DNA of 42,420 nt. Origin: Candidatus Woesearchaeota archaeon UBA153 (GTDB lineage: Archaea > Nanobdellota > Nanobdellia > Woesearchaeales > UBA525). Numbering within the stretch: position 1 is the stretch's first letter; each line of letters begins with the position of its first letter. This document shows, piece by piece, positions 13,273-21,675 of this stretch. The position numbers and the translations under genes are program-made. Location: NCBI GenBank assembly GCA_002503705.1, contig DASH01000036.1, forward strand, positions 1 to 42,420. The letters run 5' to 3'. Under the pieces are notes generated by a model. It was not told the DNA's origin. It saw nothing but the letters and a program-made list of their open reading frames with translations, and searched no databases.

Positions 13273-14337
13273 TTACGCGTCGTGGAGCCCTTCTTCCGTG
13301 ACTTGGAAGACGCACTCCGCGTCCGGCATGTTCGGCGCGTCGATCAGCTTGGCGACGCGCGTTCCTTTCTTGCCGCGACGGAGGTAGATGCGGAACGTGC
13401 TGTTGTGCCCGACGATGTGGCCGCCGATCGCTTCCGTCGGGTCGCCGAAGAACTGGTCGGGTTTCGCCATCACCTGGTTCGTCACGTACACCGAAAGGTT
13501 GTACAGGTCCGCGAGGCGCGCGAGCGTGTGCATGTGCTTGTTCAGCTTCTGCTGGCGCTCCGCCAAGGTTCCTCGGCCGACGAACTCGGCGCGGAAGTGC
13601 GCAGTCAAGCTGTCCACGATGATGAGCTTGACGTTCTCCGCCTTGCAGATCTCCTCGGCCTTCTCCGCGAGGAGCATTTGGTGGTCGCTGTTGTACGCGC
13701 GCGCCACCTTGACGTGCTGCAACGCGAAGTCAGGGTCGAGCTTCTTGCCCTTCGCGAACTGGACGATGCGCTCGGGACGGAACGTGTTCTCCGTATCGAT
13801 GTAGATGACCGTCGCGGTCGGGTCGTCGGAGATGATGTTCACGGCGATGGCGTGCGCCACTTGCGTCTTTCCCGAGCCGTACTGTCCGAAGCACTCGGTG
13901 ATCGCGCCAGTCTCGAGGCCGCCGCCGAGCATCGCGTCGAACGACGAGACGCCAGTCGTGATCTTCTTGACCAGCTCGCGACGCGCCATGACGTCAGTCC
14001 CTGATTGGAAGCCCATCTGCAAGCCGTCACGCGCGGCCTTGATGATCTTGCGAGCCAAGACCTCCGTCAAGCCGCTCGCGTCGACGATCTCGCCCGGAGT
14101 CGCGACGGCGATGGAGAGCAAGTCGTCGAAACCGCTCGCGATCAGCTTCTCAGCCGTCGCCGCGCCCACGCCAGGCAAGTCCATAATCGTCTGCTCGTTA
14201 CTGGCGCTCTTCACCGCTTCCTTGGCAACGTCCTCTTTCACAGTCTCCTTCTCCTTCCCGCGCTTGCGAGTCTTGACGACGGGCTCTTCTCGCGGGAACA
14301 ATTCATCACTCGAAATCTGTATCGCTTCTGCATCCAT
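13273..14337 (-). CDS. radA: RadA recombinase
   Basis: The 354-residue protein has a charged N-terminal tail (1-50), a helix-hairpin-helix domain (about 52-90: DLPGVGAATAEKLIASGFDD) and a RecA core with P-loop GQYGSGKT (151-158), VIYIDTENTFRPERI, VKLIIVDSLTAHFRAE and a C-terminal RRGKKGTRVAKLIDAPNMPD. RadA forms the filament for homologous strand exchange. The N-terminal tail of about 50 residues seems somewhat longer than usual. ATG 14337 follows GGTGG and lies about 22 bases from the TATA centre; GTG 14346 is the alternative. Confidence 0.96.
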   Translation of the reverse strand: MDAEAIQISSDELFPREEPVVKTRKRGKEKETVKEDVAKEAVKSASNEQTIMDLPGVGAATAEKLIASGFDDLLSIAVATPGEIVDASGLTEVLARKIIKAARDGLQMGFQSGTDVMARRELVKKITTGVSSFDAMLGGGLETGAITECFGQYGSGKTQVAHAIAVNIISDDPTATVIYIDTENTFRPERIVQFAKGKKLDPDFALQHVKVARAYNSDHQMLLAEKAEEICKAENVKLIIVDSLTAHFRAEFVGRGTLAERQQKLNKHMHTLARLADLYNLSVYVTNQVMAKPDQFFGDPTEAIGGHIVGHNSTFRIYLRRGKKGTRVAKLIDAPNMPDAECVFQVTEEGLHDA

Positions 14338-14354
14338 AGGTACCACCTTTCTCG

Positions 14355-14362
14355 TTATAAAG
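14355..14362 (-). promoter_or_regulatory. TATA-box promoter of radA
   Basis: On the minus strand CTTTATAA lies in the short gap between the 88-residue gene and radA, so radA has its own promoter even if it is also read through from upstream. Confidence 0.5.
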
Positions 14363-14379
14363 CTTTACGAAAAAGAGTT

Positions 14380-14646
14380 TTACGCCTCGGCCTCCTCGCC
14401 GAGCGCCAAGAACTCGTACGCTTTCTGCAGGACGAGCGCCGCCTTGGGCAGGTCGTTCATCCGGAGAGAACTCGTGGACTTCCACACGCCGTCCTTGTCC
14501 TTGTAGCCCCGCTCGAACGAGATCGACTTGTACTCGCCGACGCCGTCCTTCACAGGGTTGTTCCATACCGTCGCGCAGACCGCGCCGGCGCGGAACTTCT
14601 TCACGGGCTTGTGGACTGCCCGTTCCGTCATACTCTCTGTTTCCAT
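14380..14646 (-). CDS. Conserved-looking 88-aa protein upstream of radA
   Basis: No domain name can be given with certainty. The sequence has a compact beta-rich pattern (FRAGAVCATVWNN, YKSISFERGYKDKDGVWKST, SSLRMNDLPKAALVLQKAYE) that I recall as recurring in small archaeal and phage proteins, possibly single-stranded-nucleic-acid binding; this is a weak recollection. It lies 42 bases upstream of radA on the same strand. The start has a strong AAGGAGG about 10 bases upstream. Confidence 0.8.
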   Translation of the reverse strand: METESMTERAVHKPVKKFRAGAVCATVWNNPVKDGVGEYKSISFERGYKDKDGVWKSTSSLRMNDLPKAALVLQKAYEFLALGEEAEA

Positions 14647-14683
14647 TGGCTGTTCGCCTCCTTGCTTTCGCGTCTTTTTTCAG

Positions 14684-14748
14684 CTTCCCCTGTCGGGGAG
14701 GGCGTGGACGGCGATGGTTGTTGAGCCGTTGACGCCCAAAGGGGGAAG
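14684..14748 (+). ncRNA. Hairpin with a possible K-loop between divergent genes
   Basis: CTTCCCC (14684-14690) pairs with GGGGAAG (14742-14748); inside, GGGCGT/ACGCCC (14700-14705 with 14732-14737) and ACGGC/GCCGT (14708-14712 with 14725-14729) form a long hairpin whose loop opens GA and closes GA, as in L7Ae-binding K-loops. An ACA box at the 3' end, expected for an H/ACA guide, is not seen, so the class and strand are open. The remaining spacer 14749-14920 holds no recognisable gene. Confidence 0.35.
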
Positions 14749-14923
14749 GGAGGCCGCTTTGTTGCGACTACACCCTGTAGAACGGGTTTCCTTTAAGAGC
14801 GCTGCGCGAGGATGTCCAGTGGCGAGCGGAAAGACGAAAGGGCTAAAAATGCAGAATTCGGGGGTTATAGGCGCTCTCGTTCGTTCTCCGGTTTGGGGTG
14901 TGAGAATTCCGGCTTTCTGTAAT

Positions 14924-14934
14924 TTTTATAAATC
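14924..14934 (+). promoter_or_regulatory. TATA-box promoter of the 67-aa membrane protein
   Basis: TTTTTATAAAT is centred 25 bases before ATG 14954, predicting a leaderless mRNA. Confidence 0.65.
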
Positions 14935-14953
14935 CGGAACGGCTCCAAACCGC

Positions 14954-15157
14954 ATGGTCATGATTAACGTCACGCCGCGCAAGCCGAGCGTTCTCGGCAT
15001 GGTCGTCGGCGCGGGCCTCTTCATCGTCGGCGCGTGGCTCATCAGCCTCGACTGGAAAACCCTGCTGACGCTCATCAAGCTCTTCGCCGGGTTCTTCCTG
15101 CTGATGCTCGGCATCGGCATCTTCGTCGGCGCCGTCGCGAGACGGGCGTACCGGTAA
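14954..15157 (+). CDS. Small two-helix membrane protein
   Basis: The 67-residue protein has two hydrophobic helices (about 13-30 VLGMVVGAGLFIVGAWLI and 37-60 LLTLIKLFAGFFLLMLGIGI) with a short loop and a basic C-terminus (RRAYR). No family is assigned. The start rests on the leaderless promoter; a much longer frame continues upstream but covers the promoter and structured DNA and is not credible. It is convergent with the HEPN gene. Confidence 0.7.
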   Translation: MVMINVTPRKPSVLGMVVGAGLFIVGAWLISLDWKTLLTLIKLFAGFFLLMLGIGIFVGAVARRAYR

Positions 15158-15207
15158 GAGAAAATCACTTTCCGCCATTCGTCCGCGTCGTCATCGTGTC
15201 TGCGTGT

Positions 15208-15687
15208 TCACTCGCGCAGGAGCGCGTGCGCGGTCTTGAAGAATCGCGCGGCGTTCGTGAGGGATTCCGCGGCCGGCGCCTTGTTCGCTTGGGGGAGTTT
15301 CTGGTAGGTGAACGTTCCGCGCTTGCGTTTCTCGCGGGCGAAGATGCCGAAGAGCTCGTCCGCCCGCACGACCATCGCTTTGTAGATCTTGAGGAGCGCG
15401 ACGTCGAGCAGTCCCGTCTTGACGAGGCGTTCTTCGAACGCGGCGAGCGTCTTCCTGTGCACGTCCGGCGCTGCCGTCACGACGCCTTCGGCGGCGAGGA
15501 GGGCTTTCGCGGCGTAGAAGATGCTGTAGTAGGCGTGGCTGATGACGCCACTGTAGAACGTGAACTCCCGCTCGAGGCGGAACCGTTCTTCCTGGAGCCG
15601 CCGGTCCGCCGAGACGTCGAAGAGGACGCCGGCGGCGGCCAGCTCGTTCTCCGACCGTTGGAGGGAGAGCGCCGCGTCATCGCGCAC
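15208..15687 (-). CDS. HEPN-domain protein, partner of the adjacent nucleotidyltransferase
   Basis: The 159-residue helical protein has the segment VISHAYYSIFYAAKALLAAE, typical of HEPN domains paired with minimal nucleotidyltransferases. The Rx4-6H RNase motif of active HEPN toxins was not found (the corresponding part reads REKRKRGTFTYQKL), so ribonuclease activity is doubtful. It overlaps the nucleotidyltransferase gene by 11 bases and is translated after it. Confidence 0.85.
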   Translation of the reverse strand: MRDDAALSLQRSENELAAAGVLFDVSADRRLQEERFRLEREFTFYSGVISHAYYSIFYAAKALLAAEGVVTAAPDVHRKTLAAFEERLVKTGLLDVALLKIYKAMVVRADELFGIFAREKRKRGTFTYQKLPQANKAPAAESLTNAARFFKTAHALLRE

Positions 15688-16294
15688 GGTCGTTCACCCG
15701 GAGGAGCGCGAGGTACTCGATGTAGCCGTACGTGACGATGCCGCTCTTGTGCACCTGCTTGCCGAGGTTCTCCCCGTCGGCGCGGAGCAGCTCGAGGTAC
15801 TCTCTGGCCGTGAAGACGTGCGCGTCGATCCGCGAGAGCTCACGCCGCTTGACCGTCTCCAAGGCGGCCGCGACCGCGCGCCGCGCTGTTGCGTCTTCGA
15901 CGATGACGGCGACGTCCACGTCGGACGCTGCCGTCGCGGTCCCTTTCGCGTGGCTGCCGAAGACGATGATCGTGCAGTGCGTCGTCCGCTTGAGGACGCG
16001 CTCGTGGAGTGCGGCGAGGAGCGTTTTCGGGAGGGCGCTCGCGGCGACGACCTGTTCGTTCGCGAGGTTCAGGTAGGCGAGCGCGAGGCCGTTCTCGAGG
16101 TTGAGCGCGTACGTCGTCACGTCGCCGACCGTCGCTGTCCGGACGATGCCGAGCGCGCGGAACTCTTTCACGGCGAGCTGGACTGCGTTGTTCGACGTCA
16201 GGCCGTTCCGCTCCTTGAGCTGCCGGAACGTCAGGCGGGCGAAGACGTCCTGCCGGAAGACGGAGAGCATCTTCACCTGTTGTTTCGACAGCAC
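15677..16294 (-). CDS. Winged-helix plus minimal nucleotidyltransferase (MNT-type)
   Basis: The 205-residue protein has an N-terminal winged-helix region (KMLSVFRQDVFARLTFRQLK, TSNNAVQLAVKEFRALG) and a nucleotidyltransferase domain with VFGSHAKGTATAASDVDVAV, the GSx10-12DxD active site. MNT proteins act as antitoxins by AMPylating or binding the HEPN partner. The winged helix suggests it also regulates its own promoter. GTG 16294 is chosen because the TATA box (16338-16347) puts transcription start near 16316; GTG 16324 would be upstream of it. ATG 16270 is a further alternative. Confidence 0.85.
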   Translation of the reverse strand: MLSKQQVKMLSVFRQDVFARLTFRQLKERNGLTSNNAVQLAVKEFRALGIVRTATVGDVTTYALNLENGLALAYLNLANEQVVAASALPKTLLAALHERVLKRTTHCTIIVFGSHAKGTATAASDVDVAVIVEDATARRAVAAALETVKRRELSRIDAHVFTAREYLELLRADGENLGKQVHKSGIVTYGYIEYLALLRVNDRAR

Positions 16295-16317
16295 AATACC
16301 ACCAATTTCTAGGTATT
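16295..16317 (-). promoter_or_regulatory. Inverted repeat in the leader of the MNT-HEPN operon
   Basis: AATACC (16295-16300) and GGTATT (16312-16317) form an inverted repeat with an 11-base spacer between the predicted transcription start and the start codon. It is a plausible operator for the winged-helix protein. The 134 bases at 16348-16481 hold no recognised feature. Confidence 0.45.
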
Positions 16318-16481
16318 GAATCACCAAATAAGTGGTAGTATTTAAAGGTTGCTGCGGGAGGAACTCCAACGGCGCGTGCGAACAGTCCATGCGAGAAAAA
16401 AAGAGAGAACCCCTACTTAACGCTTTCCAAGATATTTCCGCAACTCTTCCGTCTTCGAGAACCGTTTTCCGGGTTGTTTGC

Positions 16482-17231
16482 TTATCCGCCGGATGACGAC
16501 AAGAACACGCTCTCGTGCGTCTCGAACGTCGCGTTCCTCGTCGCGTAATAGTCAAGCAGTTTCGTGAACGCTTCCGGGTGCTCCGCGACGATACGCGGGT
16601 GCAAGTCGAGAATCACCGTCTCGTCGTCGTTCCACGTCATGACGCGGAACGCGAGGTCGCCGAGCGGCAGGAGCTTGATGAGGAAGTAATCCTCGAGGGG
16701 AACGAACCCCCACGAGCTGATGCGCAACGCGGGCATGTTCGGTTTCGGCGCGAAGAGTCCGAGATGCTCGAACCACGACGCGTCGTATGAATATCCGGCT
16801 TTCGGAAGCTCGTCGTACGCTGCGCGCGTCATCAGGTTGTACGGCGCACGGAATCCCCGCACCGGTTTTCCAGTCAAATCCTCGACGACGCGCGTGCATT
16901 CCGACAATTCCCACGCGAGCCGCGTTCTGTTCACCGCACGCAGCCGCGGGTGCGTCATCGTATGACAGGCGATCTCGTGAGACTGCGCGAGTTCCGCGAC
17001 AAGCTCGGGCCGTTGTTGTACGAAATCTCCGGTGACGAAGAACGTCGCGCGAGCGTCATGCGCTTCCAACGCGCTCGTCACGAACGCGATGTCCTCCGGC
17101 GCGTCCACAAGTTCCGTGTCGAACCCGAGGAGGACGCGCTGCGGAGACTGTGAAGGGATGAGGAGGGTGGTGAGAAGTACAATGAAAATAATGACGATGA
17201 GAATGAGTAGATTGCTGAGAACGCGCTTCAT
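16482..17231 (-). CDS. Membrane-anchored polysaccharide deacetylase (NodB family)
   Basis: The 249-residue protein has an N-terminal membrane helix (8-26) and a NodB domain: the aspartate motif is LLGFDTELVD, the metal-binding His motif is HTMTHPRL (HxxxH), and RGFRAPY is motif 3. The family removes N- or O-acetyl groups from surface polysaccharides; the helix places the enzyme outside. It starts five bases after the RPA stop and is co-transcribed with it, a pairing without obvious logic. The last residues (VFLSSSGG) are followed in another frame by 23 protein-like codons (RISKQPGKRFSKTEELRKYL), so a C-terminal frameshift cannot be excluded. Confidence 0.88.
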   Translation of the reverse strand: MKRVLSNLLILIVIIFIVLLTTLLIPSQSPQRVLLGFDTELVDAPEDIAFVTSALEAHDARATFFVTGDFVQQRPELVAELAQSHEIACHTMTHPRLRAVNRTRLAWELSECTRVVEDLTGKPVRGFRAPYNLMTRAAYDELPKAGYSYDASWFEHLGLFAPKPNMPALRISSWGFVPLEDYFLIKLLPLGDLAFRVMTWNDDETVILDLHPRIVAEHPEAFTKLLDYYATRNATFETHESVFLSSSGG

Positions 17232-17236
17232 GGCTC

Positions 17237-18490
17237 TCAGAGTTTCTCGTCCAGGTCTTCCAGGTCGTCGAGCGAGATGACTTCCTCGTCGGCGTTGCTC
17301 TTCACCTCGTCATCGTCGCCCTCTTTCTGGGCGCCGCGCCCTGAACCCCGTCCGTCTTCACGCCACACTGCCGCTTCCGCCTCAACAACGACCTTCGACG
17401 CCGTGACGGGCTCGGCGACGACTCGCGACATCGCCTCTCGCACAGGCGCGGGCGCGTCAAGCGTGGCGATGACCGCGGAGGACTCCTCACGCAACCGCGA
17501 CAATTCCTCTTCAGGATTCACATCGGAAAAAATGAGGTTCACGGTGAGCTCGACGCGGTCGAACGTCTCGTTCTTCTTGCACTTACCGACTGCCTTGACG
17601 ATGTTCCCCAACAAATCAGCTTTGACTTGTTCGAACGCGGCAGGATTCTCTTGGTACTGGAGCATCTCGCCGTGCGTCTTCTTCGTCAATCGCTGCGTCT
17701 GCTGCTTCCAGAACGTCGCCCTGATGTTGCCGGTGCCGTCGTCGAGGAACGCGCTCACGACGTAATTCGTGTCCGGAGCCACGACGCCGTGCTCGGCGCA
17801 TTTCGAACCGCCTTCAGAGTGGATGACTCTTTTCCCGCACTTCGGGCAGACGTCGAAGAAGCGCGGATCGTAGACTTGGACGACGGTCGCGAGTAGCTCG
17901 ACGTTCTCCTCGTCGCCCGCGAGCTCGCTGATGTGCTTGCGGACGCGCGGCGCGCGCTCGGTCTGCTCCCAGCGTTCGGAACGCTGTGGAACGGAGACGG
18001 TCACTCCTACGGGTTTGATTTCAAGCTTTGAATCGGTATTGAGGTGCAGCTCTCGATTGCCGCGGTTCTCCTTCACGTACGCGTTCTTGATGCGGACGAC
18101 ATCGCCGTCAGTGAGCTGGCCGAGCAGGTCTGCCTGGTCGTTCCACAACGTGACCCTCATTTGTGCCGTCTCGTCGGCGAGCATGAACGAGCCGACCTTG
18201 CCGTTCCGCCCTTCCTTCGCGAAGGCGCGCACCTCGAACTTCCGGACGACCTTGCCGATGACGGTGATACCGCGCATGCCGGGGTACGCGTCCTTAATCT
18301 TCACGTCGCCGCTCGTCTTGACGAGCTCCACGCCGAGCTCGTTCGCGACGATGTGCGCCGCGCCCTCCTCGCTGATGAGGTTGCCGAGCTGGTCGAGCTT
18401 CTCCTTGATCTTCTCTTGAATCTCAGCATCGGAGAGTCCGCGCTGCAGCTTGATCTTCGCGATAATCTCAGAGACGGGAATGTCAATCAT
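17237..18490 (-). CDS. Replication protein A, single-stranded DNA-binding protein
   Basis: The 417-residue protein has an N-terminal helical region, an OB fold at about 70-160 (GITVIGKVVRKFEVRAFAKE, MLADETAQMRVTLWND), a second OB fold at about 195-320 with a zinc site C215, C218, C231, H234 (CPKCGKRV ... CAEHG), and an acidic tail (VISLDDLEDLDEKL) of the kind that binds partners. It protects single-stranded DNA in replication and recombination, with RadA and RadB encoded nearby. Start GTG/ATG 18490 has no binding site; the leader is about 18 bases. Confidence 0.93.
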   Translation of the reverse strand: MIDIPVSEIIAKIKLQRGLSDAEIQEKIKEKLDQLGNLISEEGAAHIVANELGVELVKTSGDVKIKDAYPGMRGITVIGKVVRKFEVRAFAKEGRNGKVGSFMLADETAQMRVTLWNDQADLLGQLTDGDVVRIKNAYVKENRGNRELHLNTDSKLEIKPVGVTVSVPQRSERWEQTERAPRVRKHISELAGDEENVELLATVVQVYDPRFFDVCPKCGKRVIHSEGGSKCAEHGVVAPDTNYVVSAFLDDGTGNIRATFWKQQTQRLTKKTHGEMLQYQENPAAFEQVKADLLGNIVKAVGKCKKNETFDRVELTVNLIFSDVNPEEELSRLREESSAVIATLDAPAPVREAMSRVVAEPVTASKVVVEAEAAVWREDGRGSGRGAQKEGDDDEVKSNADEEVISLDDLEDLDEKL

Positions 18491-18508
18491 GATAATCCGA
18501 ACCCCACG

Positions 18509-18539
18509 AGCCCTGAAGATTCGGGGCTGTATAAAAAGG
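18509..18539 (-). promoter_or_regulatory. RPA promoter: TATA box with adjoining palindrome
   Basis: The TATA box (18529-18539, AACCTTTTTATAC on the minus strand) is followed by AGCCC/GGGCT (18509-18513 with 18524-18528) between box and predicted transcription start. This is the place for a repressor operator. The regulator is unknown. Confidence 0.5.
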
Positions 18540-18573
18540 TTGTGGGGGTCGACGAGAGGAAAAGAAATACCGC

Positions 18574-21500
18574 CTACGTCGCAGGTATCGTGACGCTCGC
18601 CGAGGCGCCTTCATTCTCGGCCTCGTCGATGGTCGTCACGTATAGGAGTTTCCCTTTATACGCTGCACCGTCGAAACTCGTCACCGTCGCTGGTCGGAGC
18701 TGCAAGACGGGCTTGAGGGGTTCGTCGCTCGTTCTCGGACCGACCAGGTTCGGGTCTTCCGTGTACACGTTGTAGAACGACGCGTCCTTCGACGTTGAAG
18801 AAGCGAACGTGACTTCCCCGGTCTCAGGGTTGAACGTCAAACCAGTCACTGGCTCCGGCTTCACGTCGTCTTTCACCGTCAACGCGAACCGCACCGCGGG
18901 CATATCGTCAACGACCTTGCTGCACAGCGCGTATTTCGTCTTGACGGGCGCGCACTGCTCGACAGGCGAAGCGTCCTCGCGGAACAACAAGTGGTCGACG
19001 GAATGCGCACTCTTCTCGACCGTCCAGCCGGGTTGCCACAAAACAAGGTCTTTCTCGTCATTCTTCTTGTACGTGAACGAGTACTCGGGAGCAGACCCTT
19101 CTTTCACGACGACTTTCACGATGATGTTCTCCGGGACAATACCATCGGCGACGGAACCGTCGTCGACCCTCACCGTCTTTTCCGCCAAGTCGGTGAATGA
19201 CAGGCCAGGAACGAACACATTGTTCACGAGCAAGCTCGCATCGCCAGTGCCTTTGATGGTGAACTCGTACGTCCCCTCATCGAGCGAGCTCGGCGGCGCG
19301 GGAAGCGCGCACTGGCACGCGGTCTGGCCGTTCTCGCGACAGTCGCGCAACGCCTGATAGAGCTCGAAGAAGTACTGCGCGCCGGCGTCTTCACACGTCC
19401 TCGAGACGGCAGGCGTCGCTTTCGCGCCGGCGTCGACGAGACACGTTCCGGGTCGTTCCGCCTTGCTGCACTCCTGCAGCGTCGCGTCCGCCCACAACGC
19501 CAGGTTGACGAACGGCGTCAGCTTGTCCGGCGTGTCGACGATGAAACTCGGATCGTGCGTGTACGTGCCGAAGCGGGAGACCGAGCCAGTCACGCCCGCC
19601 GCTTCCAACGCTGCAGCACGGCCTGCATCCGGCGGCACATTGCCGCCCCACGCCGCCGTGTACGCGAGAACGGCAGAGACGTAATTCGTTATCTCCGCCA
19701 CTTTCGCCTTCTTCTCTTCAATCGGCCACGGTTGACCATTCTTGTCCTTGTACGGCAGGATTTCCGGGTGATTCGTCATGTACGCCGCGACGTCACTCCA
19801 CGACGGGTCGCTGCTGCGAAGACCGGTGATCGCGTTCCTGACGACGGTCTCGCCGCCGTTGTACGCCGCGACCGCGAACGCGGTCCGGTCCGGGTACTGC
19901 CCGAAGACGCCGAGGAGGTTCTCGACGAGCTTCGCTTGCGCAGGGATCGCGTACTCAGGCACGAGACGACGATCATTGCTCGGCTCGCAGCGGCAACCGC
20001 TTCCCGGAAGAGCACGCGTGCTCTTGCACTGGCAGAACGTCAAGTACTCGCCGCTGCCGAACATCTTCGCCGCAGTGCTCTTGGACTTGTCGGCGTTGTC
20101 GATGCACCACTGGCTGACGCCCGCGCACCCCGTGCTCGAGATGGCGAGCGGGTCGCCGAGGCTCTCCTGCGTGATGATGCCGCGCAGCAACGCCTGGTCG
20201 ACGCCGGTCTCTGCCGAGGCCTTGACGATGTACTGGTTCAGGCTGTACTGGTACAGGTTGTTGTACGTCGTCGAGAGCTTGTCCTGCTGCTTCGTCGTCA
20301 GCCCTTCCATGCTCGGCCGGCCCACATCGCCGCCCGCAGCGGGCTGCTCGACCGTCGTCGGCGCCGCAGCGTCCGGCTCTCGCTTCTCGACAGCGGTGCC
20401 GAACGTGTACGCTTGGCCTTGCGCGAGCGTGAAGCCGTACTCCGCGCACCACTCGCGCTTCCAGTTCGCTTGCTGCGAGCACGTCGTCGCGGTCGAACTC
20501 AAGTGGACGTTCTCAAGCGTCGCATCGTCGAAGAAGCAGACGGGGTTGACGTTGTACCAACCGGGAACCGTGCTTTGCGCGTACGCGTGCGCTCGCGACC
20601 CGGGAACGCTCTTCACGAGGACTTCGAAGTGCAAGTGGATGCCGCAACCCGCCGCCGCGCACCCCGTATCGCTCGCTCGACCGAGAAGAGTTCCGCGGTG
20701 GACGACGCTTCCTTTCTTGATGTTCGCGGCCTGGATGCTCGCCTTGTCCAAATGGAGGTAGCGCGTGCTGAGCGTCGGTGAGTGCTGGATCCAGACGACG
20801 CCATACTGTGACGTTTGCGGGTCGTTGATGACCGTGCCATCCATCGCCGCGAGCACGCTGCCGCCCGTCGGGATGTCAAACCCGTAGTGGATGTTGCTGG
20901 ACGCGTAGGAGAGCACGCGGGGGCCGAAGCACGAGGAGACTTCGCGAGAGTTCGCCGCGGGCCAGGAGAGGCCTTGCACGACGCGGGTGCCGTCGAGCAC
21001 GGCCTGGACTTCCGATGGCGTCGCGCCCGTCCTCGTGACGAGCTGACCATCCTGGACCGTCAACCCATACAAGATGGGCTCTTCGAGGCGTTGACCTTGG
21101 AAGAGGAAGCGCAGCTGCTGGTTCACGAGCTTCGCGTTCAATTCGTACTGTGTCGGGATTGCGCCGCCAGGGTACCGGCTCGCGTACTCACCGAGCTTGT
21201 CGAGCGCGACGGGTTGGAGGGCTGAGGCGAGTTTGGTGAACAATCCTTGCGCGCCGTCCCCGACGAGACAGGCCTCTGTTTTCGTGTTCCACAACTGGTA
21301 GCCGTACGTGCCGCAGGCGAGGCCTTCCACGCCGTCCCCTTCGAACCTCGTGAAGAACGAGGCCTGGTCGGCGTAGAGCTGCTCGACAGCAGCGTCGAGC
21401 GCGACTCGGCCACCCGTGACGAGATAATAGACTTTCTCGTCCGCGCGCTCGTACGCCGAGAGCAACGCTCCTTGATACCCGCCGACCTCTCGCGCCGCGT

Positions 21501-21675
21501 TCTCGGGCACGAGGGCGCCGTTGAACTTGAGGAGGCAGAGGACGAGCGCGCTCGCCGCGGCGATGACGTAGAAGAGCATGATGCCGACGCCGAACACCTT
21601 GCCGGCGCGGTCGCGGCCTCGCGCGCGTCGCCCGCGAGTCCTGAAGAGCGTTCGCCGCCTCGGAGTTCCGCTCAC
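18574..21675 (-). CDS. Membrane-anchored fusion of M23 endopeptidase and lytic transglycosylase
   Basis: The 1033-residue protein has a very basic N-terminus, a membrane helix (28-50), a helical stretch, then an M23/LytM domain (about 245-355) with all zinc and catalytic residues: H263 and D267 (HYGFD), H308 (RYLHLD), H347 and H349 (HLHFE). A lytic transglycosylase domain follows (about 480-620): catalytic E504 in ITQES, GCAGVSQW (516-523) and AAYNGGE (603-609). The C-terminal third has beta-sandwich, fibronectin-like segments. In bacteria M23 cuts peptide cross-links and transglycosylases cut the glycan of murein. It is the last gene of a four-gene operon joined by 4-base overlaps to two pilin-like genes. 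Archaea lack murein, so the substrate is probably a bacterial wall; action on an own surface polymer is the alternative. Confidence 0.9.
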   Translation of the reverse strand: MSGTPRRRTLFRTRGRRARGRDRAGKVFGVGIMLFYVIAAASALVLCLLKFNGALVPENAAREVGGYQGALLSAYERADEKVYYLVTGGRVALDAAVEQLYADQASFFTRFEGDGVEGLACGTYGYQLWNTKTEACLVGDGAQGLFTKLASALQPVALDKLGEYASRYPGGAIPTQYELNAKLVNQQLRFLFQGQRLEEPILYGLTVQDGQLVTRTGATPSEVQAVLDGTRVVQGLSWPAANSREVSSCFGPRVLSYASSNIHYGFDIPTGGSVLAAMDGTVINDPQTSQYGVVWIQHSPTLSTRYLHLDKASIQAANIKKGSVVHRGTLLGRASDTGCAAAGCGIHLHFEVLVKSVPGSRAHAYAQSTVPGWYNVNPVCFFDDATLENVHLSSTATTCSQQANWKREWCAEYGFTLAQGQAYTFGTAVEKREPDAAAPTTVEQPAAGGDVGRPSMEGLTTKQQDKLSTTYNNLYQYSLNQYIVKASAETGVDQALLRGIITQESLGDPLAISSTGCAGVSQWCIDNADKSKSTAAKMFGSGEYLTFCQCKSTRALPGSGCRCEPSNDRRLVPEYAIPAQAKLVENLLGVFGQYPDRTAFAVAAYNGGETVVRNAITGLRSSDPSWSDVAAYMTNHPEILPYKDKNGQPWPIEEKKAKVAEITNYVSAVLAYTAAWGGNVPPDAGRAAALEAAGVTGSVSRFGTYTHDPSFIVDTPDKLTPFVNLALWADATLQECSKAERPGTCLVDAGAKATPAVSRTCEDAGAQYFFELYQALRDCRENGQTACQCALPAPPSSLDEGTYEFTIKGTGDASLLVNNVFVPGLSFTDLAEKTVRVDDGSVADGIVPENIIVKVVVKEGSAPEYSFTYKKNDEKDLVLWQPGWTVEKSAHSVDHLLFREDASPVEQCAPVKTKYALCSKVVDDMPAVRFALTVKDDVKPEPVTGLTFNPETGEVTFASSTSKDASFYNVYTEDPNLVGPRTSDEPLKPVLQLRPATVTSFDGAAYKGKLLYVTTIDEAENEGASASVTIPAT

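Noticed and set aside
16410..16478. Protein-like minus-strand codons RISKQPGKRFSKTEELRKYL after the deacetylase
   Set aside because: No start codon is available in the frame. It could be a frameshifted deacetylase C-terminus, but the annotated end is complete, so it is only mentioned.
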